Source: Acholeplasmatales bacterium
GTDB taxonomy: Bacteria; Bacillota_I; Bacilli_A; Acholeplasmatales; Acholeplasmataceae
NCBI GenBank assembly: GCA_031284745.1
Contig: JAITXJ010000005.1
Location: forward strand, 1-48,894
Direction of reading: 5' to 3'
Length of the DNA stretch: 48,894 nucleotides
Part shown: positions 1-8,850 of the stretch, in pieces
How the letters are laid out: each line of letters opens with the position of its first letter
Numbering within the stretch: the stretch's first letter is position 1
Notes under the pieces: generated by a model
Told to the model about the DNA's origin: nothing
The model's input: the letters and a program-made list of their open reading frames with translations, nothing else
The model's database searches: none
Position numbers and translations under genes: made by a program

Positions 1-149
1 CCTTAAGTAGAAATAGTCCAGTTTATAATAGTGGCGTGAGCGGTGCCACTAATACCAATTTAAAATTCTTAAATGTCTTTATTCGAATTGGTAGTCAAAG
101 CGTTGGTAATGTCGCTAATTTAATCTTTCGTCTTTGGGATAATAATTAA
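1..149 (+). CDS. 3' end of an unidentified protein (partial)
   Basis: An open frame runs in from the window edge (first full codon at 3) and stops at TAA 147-149, giving about 48 residues that end in ...IFRLWDNN. The visible tail is rich in Asn, Ser and Gly with short beta-prone stretches, as in secreted or surface proteins, but no domain can be named. A hairpin terminator follows at 177-217, which supports this as a real gene end. Confidence 0.5.
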   Translation, partial: LSRNSPVYNSGVSGATNTNLKFLNVFIRIGSQSVGNVANLIFRLWDNN

Positions 150-176
150 ATTATCCTTGCTAGAAATTTAAGAAAA

Positions 177-217
177 ATAATAAGACCCGATAGTTTTGAG
201 CTATTGGGTCTTATTTT
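177..217. terminator. bidirectional rho-independent terminator
   Basis: An inverted repeat (AATAAGACCCGATAG, 7-nt loop, CTATTGGGTCTTATT) is followed by a T-rich run on the plus strand and preceded by an A-rich run. It lies between the 3' ends of the partial plus-strand gene and the minus-strand MFS gene, so it can serve both. Confidence 0.85.
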
Positions 218-249
218 GATTGTGATTGGAAGTTTTTTAAACTAGATAA

Positions 250-1704
250 TTATTTAGGGCTATCGACGACTTTTTCAGCCACGGGTTCTTCCGGATTTTC
301 TTCGGGATCACCTAAAGCACCCCAACCAGTTTTAGCTTGAATATTCCGTTTGGCTTCTTTAACAAAAAGGAAGGCAACCAGGGCAATAGTTGCGAAAAGA
401 GTCGAATAAATATAAAGAAATTTAATACCTTCAATATGACCGATGGTCACAAAACTCATAATTAATCCCACCACGATAGGGGTAATACTTTGAGCTAACA
501 TCGAACCAAAATAATAATATCCGGTAAATTTTCCGATATTATCTTTATTGGCTAGTTCGACCACCATGGGATAAGAATTAATATTAATCAGGGCCCAACC
601 AAAACCAATAATAGCGGAGGAACCTAGTAGGAAATAAGTCAAAGGATTGCTATAGCCACTGCCTCTATTGAAAGTAAAGGTGGCGATAGCTACTAAAGCA
701 AAGCCGAAGATTAAAGCACTAATTCCGATGATTACGACTCGCTTACGGCCAATTTTGGAGGCTAGTTTTCCACATAACAAGAAAGTCAGAATACTAACAG
801 CCGTTAAAACGATTACTCCCGTGGAAGCAATCCCACTATCACCGATCACATTTAAAGCAAAGAGCGAATTGAAAGTTTCTAAGGCATTAAAGGCCATGAA
901 CCATAAAAATACACTAAGTATTAAAAATATTAAATTCTTAAAATCAGACTTAGATAATTTCTTTTCCACAGAAGCATGAGTTTGAGATTCTTTTTCTCCT
1001 TCTTCAACATCTTTTAAACTTTCTAAAACTAATTTATTTTCTTTTAATTTTAATGTTAGAACTAACATAATAACTAAAGTAATAACGGCAGTAATTAAAA
1101 AAGGATAAAGCATAATACCTTGAGCACTAGACATATCTTTAGGAGTAATTACAAGTCCTGCTAAGTCACCTTCTTTTTTAACATTAAAAATCATTCCCAA
1201 CACGGTGGCTAAAACGGCGCCTAAATAACCTACGAAGTTAATAATTCCATTAGCAACGCTTCTTAAGGGTTTAGGTGTCACATCTGGCATTAAAGCCACT
1301 ACTGGGTTACGATAAGCCTGCATAATAACTAAAAATAAGACCATGAAGATGATTACGCCAACTAAACTATTATAGATAAAACACACAGCAATAAAAGGAA
1401 ACAAAATACCCGTTGCTAACATCCCCACGATGATATAAGGCATTCTCTTACCCCATTTGGTTTTGGTTTTATCACTTAAGATACCCACCACCGGCATGAC
1501 AATGAGCGCTACAATATTGTCAAGGGCCATGATGATTCCCACCACGTAAAGCAACTGTTTGGGGTCATCTTTATAAAAATCATACAATAGGAATTGTAAA
1601 ATTAAAGGGGCATAATTGTTATAAATTTGCCAGACCATCAGGGTCGCAAAGAAGGCCAACCCAATTAATAAAGTAGTTTTTTTGTTTAACTTTAAATTGC
1701 TCAT
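250..1704 (-). CDS. MFS / GPH-type sugar:cation symporter (SLC45-like)
   Basis: A 484-residue polytopic membrane protein with about 12 predicted transmembrane segments and a charged cytoplasmic loop near the middle (about residues 220-255). The loop after TM2 reads GILSDKTKTKWGKRMPYI, the pattern of the glycoside-pentoside-hexuronide and SLC45/sucrose-type carriers, and ALMPDVTPKPLRSVANG after TM4 fits the same group. It probably imports a glycoside or sugar with a cation; the substrate cannot be read from sequence. Its ATG overlaps the RNase J stop by 4 nt, so the two are translationally coupled. The C-terminal tail is Glu/Pro-rich and cytoplasmic. Confidence 0.8.
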   Translation of the reverse strand: MSNLKLNKKTTLLIGLAFFATLMVWQIYNNYAPLILQFLLYDFYKDDPKQLLYVVGIIMALDNIVALIVMPVVGILSDKTKTKWGKRMPYIIVGMLATGILFPFIAVCFIYNSLVGVIIFMVLFLVIMQAYRNPVVALMPDVTPKPLRSVANGIINFVGYLGAVLATVLGMIFNVKKEGDLAGLVITPKDMSSAQGIMLYPFLITAVITLVIMLVLTLKLKENKLVLESLKDVEEGEKESQTHASVEKKLSKSDFKNLIFLILSVFLWFMAFNALETFNSLFALNVIGDSGIASTGVIVLTAVSILTFLLCGKLASKIGRKRVVIIGISALIFGFALVAIATFTFNRGSGYSNPLTYFLLGSSAIIGFGWALININSYPMVVELANKDNIGKFTGYYYFGSMLAQSITPIVVGLIMSFVTIGHIEGIKFLYIYSTLFATIALVAFLFVKEAKRNIQAKTGWGALGDPEENPEEPVAEKVVDSPK

Positions 1705-3389
1705 CTTGAATACTCCTTATCCAAATCCACTAAGACGGCGATGACGATCGGGGTTCTTAGGGTTAGTTCCTTAATTTTATCCTGTAATTTTAGTTCGATA
1801 TCTCTTTTGACATCATATTGATTATAATCGTTAATCTCATCCAAATGGGAAGTCATGATACTTTTAGCATATTCCGTTAAACCATTAGTAAAATCGGTAC
1901 TACTTTTCATATAGATGAAACCACGAGAGACGACACTAGGTTCTGCTAAGAGCGTTTTATTGCTACTGGAGTAACTAAAAGCAATCGCAAAGACTCCTTC
2001 TTCACTTAGAACTTTTCGCTCACCGATAACCGTTGCTCCAATATCTCCAATACCGGTACCATCCACATAGATATCTCCACTTTGAACTTTTGAGTCAATA
2101 TAGATTTTATTTTTTGTGAGAACCGCTACTTCCCCGTTATCCATGATGAGGATATTATCTGCTGGTATTTTGCACTCGATAGCTAAAGTACGATGGACAT
2201 TGAGCATATGGCGTTCGCCGTGGACCGGAATAAAGAATTTCGGATTAACCAAGTTCATCATTAACTTTAAATCATTTTGGGAACCATGGCCACTAGTATG
2301 GGTATCACTAATTGGTGAATTGACAATAACTTCACAACCTCTCTTAAATAAGAGGTTAACAGTCTTATTAATACTTTCTTGATTACCAGGAATTGGGCTC
2401 GAAGAAAAGATGACGGTATCGCCTCTTTCTGGTTTGACAAAACGGTGAATACCTAAAGCGATGCGGCTTAAGGCAGCTAAAGGTTCTCCTTGTGAGCCGG
2501 TACACAATAAGGCTATTTGATTGTTTTTATACATGTAAAGCATTTCCGCTTTAACAAAAACTTCATCAGGAGCTTTGATATAACCACTTTGTTTACCCGC
2601 TTCAATAGCGGATTCCATGGACTTTCCAAAGACACACATTTTACGTTTGGATTTGACGCAAGCATCGATGATTTGTTGGATTCGATAAATATTCGAAGCA
2701 AAGGTTACAATGATGATTCGTCCTTCAATATGGCTAAACATATCATTTAAATTATCGCCAATGCGACTTTCTGATTGAATAGGCGTTGCTACCGTAGCAT
2801 TAGTGGAATCGCTTAATAAGCAAAGACATTTGCCGTTTAAAGCGGTGAGTTTTTCATATTCGGCCCGAGGTCCCACGGGAGTTAAATCAATTTTAAAATC
2901 ACCAGTATGAATGATTGATCCAATTTTGGTATTAAACACTACCGCAAAACTATCGGGAATGGAATGATTTAAACGGATAAAGGAAACACTTAAATCTTCC
3001 CCAAATTTTAATATCGTTGAACTCTTAAACTCTTCAATGGTGACACTAGCAAAATTGGCATCATCAGTTATTTTATTTTCAATTAAATCGATAGCAATTC
3101 CGGAAGCATAGATGACCGGAATGAAGACTTTCTTATATAAAAAGGGAATTCCTCCAATGTGATCTTCATGACCATGAGTAATGATTAAACATTGAATACG
3201 CTCTTGGTTTTCTACTAAATAGGTATAATCGGGAATAACGTAATCAATTCCTAATAAGGAAGAATCAGGAAATAAAATCCCCGCATCAACAATAAAAATC
3301 TTGGAATCAATTTCAAAAACATAAGTGTTCTTTCCAACCTCTCCCAGACCCCCTAAGGCAATTATTTTAATTTTGTAGTCATTATCCAT
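1701..3389 (-). CDS. rnj: ribonuclease J
   Basis: A 562-residue metallo-beta-lactamase/beta-CASP nuclease. The zinc-binding HGHEDHIGG is at residues 72-80, and the N-terminal GGLGEVGKNTYVFE and a later PVHGERHML (beta-CASP/RNase J signature) are clear. Length matches RNase J1/J2 (about 555). RNase J is the main 5'-3' exonuclease and endonuclease of mRNA decay and rRNA processing in Gram-positive bacteria. ATG follows an AAAGGAT ribosome site. Only one copy is in the window, so J1 and J2 cannot be told apart. Confidence 0.93.
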   Translation of the reverse strand: MDNDYKIKIIALGGLGEVGKNTYVFEIDSKIFIVDAGILFPDSSLLGIDYVIPDYTYLVENQERIQCLIITHGHEDHIGGIPFLYKKVFIPVIYASGIAIDLIENKITDDANFASVTIEEFKSSTILKFGEDLSVSFIRLNHSIPDSFAVVFNTKIGSIIHTGDFKIDLTPVGPRAEYEKLTALNGKCLCLLSDSTNATVATPIQSESRIGDNLNDMFSHIEGRIIIVTFASNIYRIQQIIDACVKSKRKMCVFGKSMESAIEAGKQSGYIKAPDEVFVKAEMLYMYKNNQIALLCTGSQGEPLAALSRIALGIHRFVKPERGDTVIFSSSPIPGNQESINKTVNLLFKRGCEVIVNSPISDTHTSGHGSQNDLKLMMNLVNPKFFIPVHGERHMLNVHRTLAIECKIPADNILIMDNGEVAVLTKNKIYIDSKVQSGDIYVDGTGIGDIGATVIGERKVLSEEGVFAIAFSYSSSNKTLLAEPSVVSRGFIYMKSSTDFTNGLTEYAKSIMTSHLDEINDYNQYDVKRDIELKLQDKIKELTLRTPIVIAVLVDLDKEYSR

Positions 3390-3482
3390 CGTTTATCCTT
3401 TTTTTAAATACCTAATAAGTTTTAATTAGCACTATACTGATAATCTTTTTTGTATCTTATAAAATTATATCACATTTTTTAA

Positions 3483-3488
3483 TATAAT
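3483..3488 (+). promoter_or_regulatory. -10 box of a leaderless promoter (HAD gene)
   Basis: TATAAT ends 8 nt before the ATG at 3497, so transcription should begin at or within two bases of the start codon. No Shine-Dalgarno sequence precedes the ATG. Confidence 0.6.
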
Positions 3489-3496
3489 TATTATTG

Positions 3497-4234
3497 ATGA
3501 AAGTGTATTGCTTTGATTTAGACGGAACCATTCTTTTTAAAAATAATAATAATTATCATATCTACCCGCAAACTATTAAGTTATTAAAGTACTTATCTAG
3601 TATTCCGAGTAATGTTTTAATCTTGTCGACCGGAAGAATGAAAGTTGACAATGCACAATATGCAAAAATCCGCAAGTATTTTCATTTCTTTGGTTATTTG
3701 AATGGAGCTTTAATTTATAAAAGGAATCATTTGATTAAACAATATAGTTTTTCGAAACGTCAATTACAAGAAATTGCCCTTTATGCTCAAGCCCATAATA
3801 TTTACACCATCTTCCAGGGAATTAGTAAAACATATACGATGGTGAATAATAACAATATTAATTTAGAATATTATAGCGATTACAATGTGCTGATAAATGA
3901 TTATCAACAAATTTTAAATAAGAAAATATCTTCGATTTCCATCATTACTAAAGATACCTTCTTTACTAGTTTTCATGGAGTGCGTTTATACCCCTGGAAA
4001 TTAGGAGGGGCACATTTGCTACCTAACACTAATAAGTCGGATCTTTTAGATACCTTTAAAGATTATCAAATAATTACGATTGGTGATGGTTTAAATGATT
4101 TAGAGAATCTCAAAAAAAGTGATATTTCGATTATTTATGAAGATTCACCTTTTGTATTACGGGGTATTGCTAAATATATTTGTCTACAAAAAGATAAACT
4201 CTTTGATTTTTATGAAGAGCACGATTTACTTTGA
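3497..4234 (+). CDS. HAD-superfamily (Cof-type) phosphatase
   Basis: A 245-residue soluble protein. Motif I is at the N terminus (DLDGTIL, nucleophile Asp7, Asp9) and motif IV near the C terminus (GDGLNDLENL). Size and C2-type cap fit Cof/YcsE-like sugar-phosphate phosphatases. The ATG at 3497 is preferred to TTG 3494 because it gives the usual short N terminus ahead of motif I. The mRNA appears leaderless. The gene converges on coaD, the two 3' ends overlapping by 9 nt. The substrate is unknown. Confidence 0.85.
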   Translation: MKVYCFDLDGTILFKNNNNYHIYPQTIKLLKYLSSIPSNVLILSTGRMKVDNAQYAKIRKYFHFFGYLNGALIYKRNHLIKQYSFSKRQLQEIALYAQAHNIYTIFQGISKTYTMVNNNNINLEYYSDYNVLINDYQQILNKKISSISIITKDTFFTSFHGVRLYPWKLGGAHLLPNTNKSDLLDTFKDYQIITIGDGLNDLENLKKSDISIIYEDSPFVLRGIAKYICLQKDKLFDFYEEHDLL

Positions 4235-4705
4235 TTTCTTATTAAAGGTATCTATTACAATCTGTGGCACATAAGAAGTTACATCGGCTTTAAATTTTAA
4301 GAGCTCTTTAATATTGGAACTTGAGGTATAAAAATTTTCAATCTTAGAAAATAAAACAATAGTTTCAATGGAAGGCTCAATTTTATTATTAAAAAAATAC
4401 ATTTCCTGTTCATCTTCAAAATCAATGGTATTGCGAAAGCCTCGAACAATCACACTAATATGTTTTTCTTTCGCATAATCAACAATTAATTTATCGCTAG
4501 CTTCAACGATTATATTAGCTAGGCCCTTAGTGGCTTCAATGATCATTTGTTTTCTTTCTTCGACACTAAAAAGATAATTCTTTTGATCATTTAAACCAAT
4601 TACTATGTATAAAACATCACAGAGTTTAGCAGCTCTTTTAATTAAATCTAAATGGCCATTAGTTATGGGATCAAAACTCCCAGGATATAAATATGCTTTC
4701 TTCAC
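4226..4705 (-). CDS. coaD: phosphopantetheine adenylyltransferase
   Basis: 159 residues, the normal length. The N terminus YPGSFDPITNGHLDLI holds the nucleotidyltransferase TNGH motif, and RGFRNTIDFEDEQEM and the later SSSNIKELL fit CoaD. It makes dephospho-CoA from ATP and 4'-phosphopantetheine in the cytosol. The start is GTG, preceded by AAGAGG, with a TATAAT -10 box on the minus strand at about 4717-4722. Confidence 0.93.
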   Translation of the reverse strand: MKKAYLYPGSFDPITNGHLDLIKRAAKLCDVLYIVIGLNDQKNYLFSVEERKQMIIEATKGLANIIVEASDKLIVDYAKEKHISVIVRGFRNTIDFEDEQEMYFFNNKIEPSIETIVLFSKIENFYTSSSNIKELLKFKADVTSYVPQIVIDTFNKKSK

Positions 4706-4807
4706 ACAAAACCTCTTAAATATTATATCTAAATTTGATTAATTTGGTAGCTATTAACAATTATCGAGATTGTTATTTAATAATATGGACATCTAAAAAT
4801 AATTTGA

Positions 4808-4813
4808 TACAAT
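4808..4813 (+). promoter_or_regulatory. candidate extended -10 box for the accessory cassette
   Basis: TGATACAAT has the TGn extension before a TACAAT hexamer, 29 nt upstream of the ATG at 4843. A GGTGG ribosome site lies at about 4833-4837. No good -35 box was seen. Confidence 0.35.
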
Positions 4814-4842
4814 CATTGTGTCTAAAGACAAGGGTGGCAAGT

Positions 4843-6039
4843 ATGAAAAAAATTATGTTATTATTGGTTTTAATGGTTACCTGTTTAGTCACATTTAGTA
4901 TTAAAGCTAAATCACCCTTAACCGGGTGATTAATTTAGCCTCTTCTAATCAATCGTTACAATCTTACCTTAATCTTCAAAAAAGTCGTTATGATTATTTT
5001 GAAGAAGAAGATTCATTTATTCGTGGAAAAAATGTGATTGATGCGAATACTACTCTTAAGGGTCGATTTGATGTCCACCCAAGATAATAAGCAATTACTT
5101 ATAGAAGAAGTTAATATTAGTTTCAATCTTGAAAGATTTGTTTTTATCTTTGAATTATTTTATAAAGATTTAGATGATAAACATATTTCATTTCATACTA
5201 TTGAGATTTTACCTTTTTATGATCTTTCGACTGATGATTATCTGTTTGAAGCAACTGATACTTTGGTTTCTTTAAAACAAGTTGTAAAGGGAAAACAAGT
5301 TGATAAGTGTGGAACCGGGGATAATAATATCTTTTCTTCTAAATATTTTTATGATAGTTTAGATCCTAATGGCGGTGGTGGAGGTGCTGGTATTATTGGT
5401 GGTGGTGGAGGTGGTGCTTTAATATTGGCCATTATTTGCTTAATGCCGGAAATTGTTGGGTTTTTGGAAGTAGTAACTACCCAAATATATAATTTCTTTG
5501 CTTCTATTTGGAATTGGTTTATCGGCTTATTTAGTAGCACTACTACGACTACTACTACCTATACTCCTGTTTATGGCTATCGTATCGAAATTGATAATGT
5601 CGTCTATTTAATGTCAGCAGTAACGACAGGTGCTTGGTCAATAATATCAAGTGATCCAAATAAAATATTTTATTTAGCTTTCGCCAACACGGTTGACACT
5701 TGGGTCTATGTATCTAATTTTCCTTTTGGTAACGTTACTAAAGCTGCTAGTGTCCTTTCGGCTAGCTCAATGATCAATTATATCGATCCCAATGGTGTAG
5801 TAAGTAATTCCAAAAAATTTATGTTAAGTACTTATACTTTAGAGAAAACAGACGCAATCGCGGCCGCAAGTCAAGCTGGAAAAATAATGTTTGGATTTTC
5901 TTGTGCATACTATGGTGGTTGTCATGACGATAGTGGAAGTAAAAAAGGAACCTGGTTCGAACACTATCATCCAGGCTATGACACAACATCTTCAAGCCAT
6001 ACAGCTCATAGTTTTTATGGAATTTCTAAATTGGTGTAA
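4843..6039 (+). pseudogene. secreted Gly-rich protein broken by two compensating frameshifts
   Basis: The gene starts with a signal peptide (MKKIMLLLVLMVTCLVTFSIKAK) and hits TGA at 4927. The reading continues in a second frame from 4929 (INLASSNQSLQSYLN...) to TAA 5085, then returns to the first frame, which is open to 6039. Read through, it is about 398 residues: export signal, a charged region, a Gly run around the LDPNGGGGG segment, a hydrophobic stretch ending in WNWFIGLF, a poly-Thr linker, then a C-terminal domain ending HYHPGY...HSFYG. The paired shifts suggest one old gene with two indels, or assembly errors. The layout of signal, Gly/Thr linker and His-rich tail recalls secreted effector or toxin proteins, but I cannot assign a family. 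Confidence 0.6.
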
Positions 6040-6041
6040 TA

Positions 6042-7034
6042 ATGACAATACAAAAAGAGAAAAAAATAAAAAGGCTACTACATGCAAAACCTATTTCTAT
6101 AAAAAGTTACTTTAGAAATAATTTTATTAAATTATCTCCTCCTAAAAAGTATCGAGAAAAAAATCATTTTAAGTATAAGAGCCAGGGTGAATTAATTTAT
6201 AATGTTACCGAGGGTTATTGTTCTGAAGATGATAGGGTATTCATTTATCAATATACCCATCGAAATTTGGGAATTAAAAAGAAGGAGCTATACTATTATT
6301 ATGAATATAATGAAATTGATTCTAGTTTAGCTATGCTTTACCCAACCAGTTTTTATGGTACTAAAGATAATGCCAATGTTTTGTCTAGTTTCTCTCATAG
6401 TGGTTTTTGTTATTGGTTTGATGTTTTACATTATATTGAATATCAATATTACAATTTAATACGTGATTATGATACACATAGGGTGATATCTTATGAAAAG
6501 TTAAATGAAATAATGCTTAAGTTTGGAGCTAAGCGCACTTCTTATGAAAATCTTTTAAGAGATTGTTATCATTCCGATTATGAAAAACATAATGTTATTT
6601 TTAATAAAATAATTGATCGCTTTGTTAACAATCCACGATATTCCTTTTTAAAAGATTCTACTTCGATACCTATTGATTGTGAAAGAGTTGTTTATTATCT
6701 TCCCCCTGAAGTTATTGGACTTTCGAAAGAACAATCTTTTGAAAATAGTAAGAAACAATTATTAGATCATAGGCTTCGACAATATAATGATTTAAAAAAA
6801 TCTCTTGATGCTGGGGAATATAAATGGCATTGGTCTTTCAAACGAACTCTTGATCTATCAAGACCAATGTATAATACTATTGCTTTATATCCATTTATTT
6901 TATGTGGCTTTTATAAGGGGCATTGTATTAATACCTATGGTTATGATAGTTATTTCTTTTCAACGCCCTTTTCTAAGATACTTGATCAAATGCATAAGGA
7001 GATAGAAAAAAATAAATATGAAATGGAAATTTAG
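6042..7034 (+). CDS. unrecognised 330-aa cytoplasmic protein
   Basis: I do not recognise the family. It is a 330-residue Tyr- and Lys-rich protein with a basic N terminus, no signal peptide and no clear membrane segment. Mid-protein features include a Tyr-rich patch (KKKELYYYYEYNEID) and a C-terminal half with RPMYNTIALYPFILCGF. The ATG lies 2 nt after the broken secreted-protein gene and the 3' end overlaps the protease gene by 17 nt, so the three form one unit. Its place between a secreted protein and an exported protease suggests a role as partner, processing or immunity factor; this is inference only. Confidence 0.7.
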   Translation: MTIQKEKKIKRLLHAKPISIKSYFRNNFIKLSPPKKYREKNHFKYKSQGELIYNVTEGYCSEDDRVFIYQYTHRNLGIKKKELYYYYEYNEIDSSLAMLYPTSFYGTKDNANVLSSFSHSGFCYWFDVLHYIEYQYYNLIRDYDTHRVISYEKLNEIMLKFGAKRTSYENLLRDCYHSDYEKHNVIFNKIIDRFVNNPRYSFLKDSTSIPIDCERVVYYLPPEVIGLSKEQSFENSKKQLLDHRLRQYNDLKKSLDAGEYKWHWSFKRTLDLSRPMYNTIALYPFILCGFYKGHCINTYGYDSYFFSTPFSKILDQMHKEIEKNKYEMEI

Positions 7035-7680
7035 TACTTATATTTTAATAGGATTAAATGTAACATTGATAATTATATTTATTGTATTTATGATTAGTAG
7101 TACCAATAATACGAAAAATATTTATAATAAATCAATTTCAAAGGTTGTCGAAATTCGGGTTTCTAATGATAATATAAATTTTTATTTTGGAACGGGTTGT
7201 TTTATTTCGAAAAATATTATATTAACTAATAAACATGTAATTGAAGATGAATTAAAAGTAACCTATAATACTATTCAATATCGAAAATATAATGAAGAGA
7301 ATTTTCAAGATATAATAAGTTTAAAAAAGAAATACCTTGATATCGACCTTTATGAAATTGAGGTAAACAATAATGAAGATTACTTTAAGATTAGAACAAT
7401 TAATATAGGATCGAAATGTTATGCTATTGGGAATAGTAGTGGAAATGGTCTTACATTTTTAGAAGGTGTTATTAGTAATAAAACGATAATAATTCTAGAA
7501 GATAGTACAACTCAAATGATAGCTTCTTCCGTTTCCCTAACCAGAGGAATGAGTGGCGGGGCATTAATAGATAATAATGGCTATTTAGTTGGTATTTTAA
7601 CTCTAAGATTAAGAGATACTGATAATACACCAATATATGCTATTTCTTACTCAATTGATTTATCATTTTATTCACATTAA
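7018..7680 (+). CDS. membrane-anchored trypsin-like serine protease
   Basis: 220 residues. An N-terminal signal anchor (about residues 7-27) precedes an S1/HtrA-type protease domain: GTGCFISKNIILTNKHVI gives catalytic His73, LDIDLYEIEV gives Asp110, and RGMSGGALID gives Ser179, all in the usual order and spacing. There is no PDZ domain, and the enzyme is shorter than DegP/HtrA. It should act on the outer face of the membrane. Being last in a cassette led by a secreted protein, it may process or degrade that protein. The nearest Shine-Dalgarno (AAGGAG) is about 15 nt upstream, so initiation may rely on coupling to the gene before it. Confidence 0.82.
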   Translation: MKWKFSTYILIGLNVTLIIIFIVFMISSTNNTKNIYNKSISKVVEIRVSNDNINFYFGTGCFISKNIILTNKHVIEDELKVTYNTIQYRKYNEENFQDIISLKKKYLDIDLYEIEVNNNEDYFKIRTINIGSKCYAIGNSSGNGLTFLEGVISNKTIIILEDSTTQMIASSVSLTRGMSGGALIDNNGYLVGILTLRLRDTDNTPIYAISYSIDLSFYSH

Positions 7681-7734
7681 CCTTGTTCATTAATAATGCG
7701 GGGTAATTATTATTTAAATAATTTATTTTTTTGG

Positions 7735-7740
7735 TATAAT
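7735..7740 (+). promoter_or_regulatory. extended -10 box upstream of secG
   Basis: TGGTATAAT (TGn plus TATAAT) lies about 28 nt before the secG ATG and marks the start of a new transcription unit after the accessory cassette. Confidence 0.6.
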
Positions 7741-7767
7741 TTATAAGTATTAAGTTGAGGTACTCTT

Positions 7768-8013
7768 ATGATTTGGTTTGAATGGTTATTAATTCCTGTT
7801 GCCCTCGTAGTGATAATTAGTGTATTGCTACAAGAATCATCCGATACAGCAGTACAAGCATTTACTGGTGAATCGAACGATCTATTTAAGAATCGCAAAA
7901 TGCGCGGTCCTGAATTATTTTTAAATTACACTTCCTTAATAAGTGGAATTTTATTAGTTGTTCTCATTATTATTTCCGCTTCTTTTGGTTTTAGATGGGA
8001 ATACCAAGCTTAA
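7768..8013 (+). CDS. secG: preprotein translocase subunit SecG
   Basis: 81 residues with two membrane segments. The first is followed by VLLQESSDTAVQAFTGES and RGPELFLNYTS, the SecG pattern (LLQES...AFTG...LF...RG.E..L...T). SecG is the small non-essential subunit of the SecYEG channel. The ATG follows a GAGG site; the stop codon is 1 nt from the proposed rsmE start, so the two are probably co-translated. Confidence 0.88.
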   Translation: MIWFEWLLIPVALVVIISVLLQESSDTAVQAFTGESNDLFKNRKMRGPELFLNYTSLISGILLVVLIIISASFGFRWEYQA

Positions 8014-8014
8014 A

Positions 8015-8686
8015 TTGTTTAGTTTTTATAATTTAGCGATTAATAAAAAAACAATCACCGATGATTTATATAATCATCTCATTAAATCTTTAAGGTTTAA
8101 GGTCGGGGATTGTTTTTATTTTTTTGATGATGAAAAAGAATATCTTTGTCAGATTTTAAGTATTGGTAAGGATGTTGCTAGTTACGATATTCAGGAAGAA
8201 CATTTAATTATTCAGAAGAATAAACCTTTTATTACTTTAATTCAAGGATATCCCAAAGGGGAAAAAATTGATTTTATTTGTAAGTATGCTACCATCTTTA
8301 ATGTTCAAGAAATTATCTTTGTTTATATGAAAAGAAGTATCCCTAAGGTTGGTGATAATTCTCATAAATTAAAACGCCTTCAAAGTATTATTCTCGAGGC
8401 GGTAACGATTGCTCATCGTCGCAGTGTTCCCAAAGTATCCATAGTGAATAATTTAAAGGATCTTGATTTAAATAGTTATAATAGTGTTTACTTATTAGAT
8501 GAGAATGAAAAGACTCATCATCAAATTAAGAAAGAAGAACGAATTGCGATTATTGTTGGTCCTGAAGGGGGGATTGATGATAGTGAAAGGCAAATATTGA
8601 GTAAAAGTTGTACCAAAGTTTCCCTGGGAGAAAACATTTTAACTACGGAAAGTGCCGCTCTAGCAATCTTAGCCTTATTTTTATAA
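8015..8686 (+). CDS. rsmE: 16S rRNA (uracil1498-N3)-methyltransferase RsmE
   Basis: About 223 residues with an N-terminal PUA-like part (HLIKSLRFKVGD) and a SPOUT knot at the C terminus (IIVGPEGGIDDSE, then LGENILTTESAAL). It methylates U1498 of 16S rRNA. I place the start at TTG 8015, just after the secG stop, because the protein then begins MFSFYNLAI like other RsmE proteins; a start at 7958 would add a hydrophobic tail that is the secG gene read in another frame. The ribosome site is weak, which fits coupling to secG. Confidence 0.88.
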   Translation: MFSFYNLAINKKTITDDLYNHLIKSLRFKVGDCFYFFDDEKEYLCQILSIGKDVASYDIQEEHLIIQKNKPFITLIQGYPKGEKIDFICKYATIFNVQEIIFVYMKRSIPKVGDNSHKLKRLQSIILEAVTIAHRRSVPKVSIVNNLKDLDLNSYNSVYLLDENEKTHHQIKKEERIAIIVGPEGGIDDSERQILSKSCTKVSLGENILTTESAALAILALFL

Positions 8687-8850
8687 TTTATATCTAAATA
8701 AGTAATTGAAAAAATTAAGATAAAAACGTTTTCATAATATAATTCACCAAAAAAATAAGTATTTTTTATTATATGTTTATATAATATTATCGTAATTGAT
8801 ATTTTCGGACTTAGTTACCGTTTGTCTGGTTCGTTATCTTACAGGAATTT
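8687..8850. other. AT-rich intergenic gap after rsmE
   Basis: No convincing gene or terminator. It contains the near-cre site at 8721-8734 and TATAAT-like hexamers around 8778, which may drive the ABC exporter genes downstream. Confidence 0.4.
8721..8734. promoter_or_regulatory. near-match to a cre (CcpA) operator
   Basis: TAAAAACGTTTTCA matches the cre consensus TGWNANCGNTNWCA except at the second base. It lies in the gap after rsmE, upstream of the decayed C39 gene and the ABC exporter. One mismatch and AT-rich surroundings make chance possible; compare the full match at 41037. Confidence 0.25.

Noticed and set aside
4920-4935. Programmed ribosomal frameshift as cause of the broken frame
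   Set aside because: No X XXY YYZ slippery heptamer or clear downstream pseudoknot was seen, and a second shift would be needed; indels are simpler.
5349-5540. Minus-strand reading with a poly-proline run
   Set aside because: It is the complement of GGT glycine codons in the secreted-protein gene; no ribosome site or start context.
7685-7735. Possible terminator after the protease gene
   Set aside because: Only a weak A/T stem with a long loop; not convincing enough to list.
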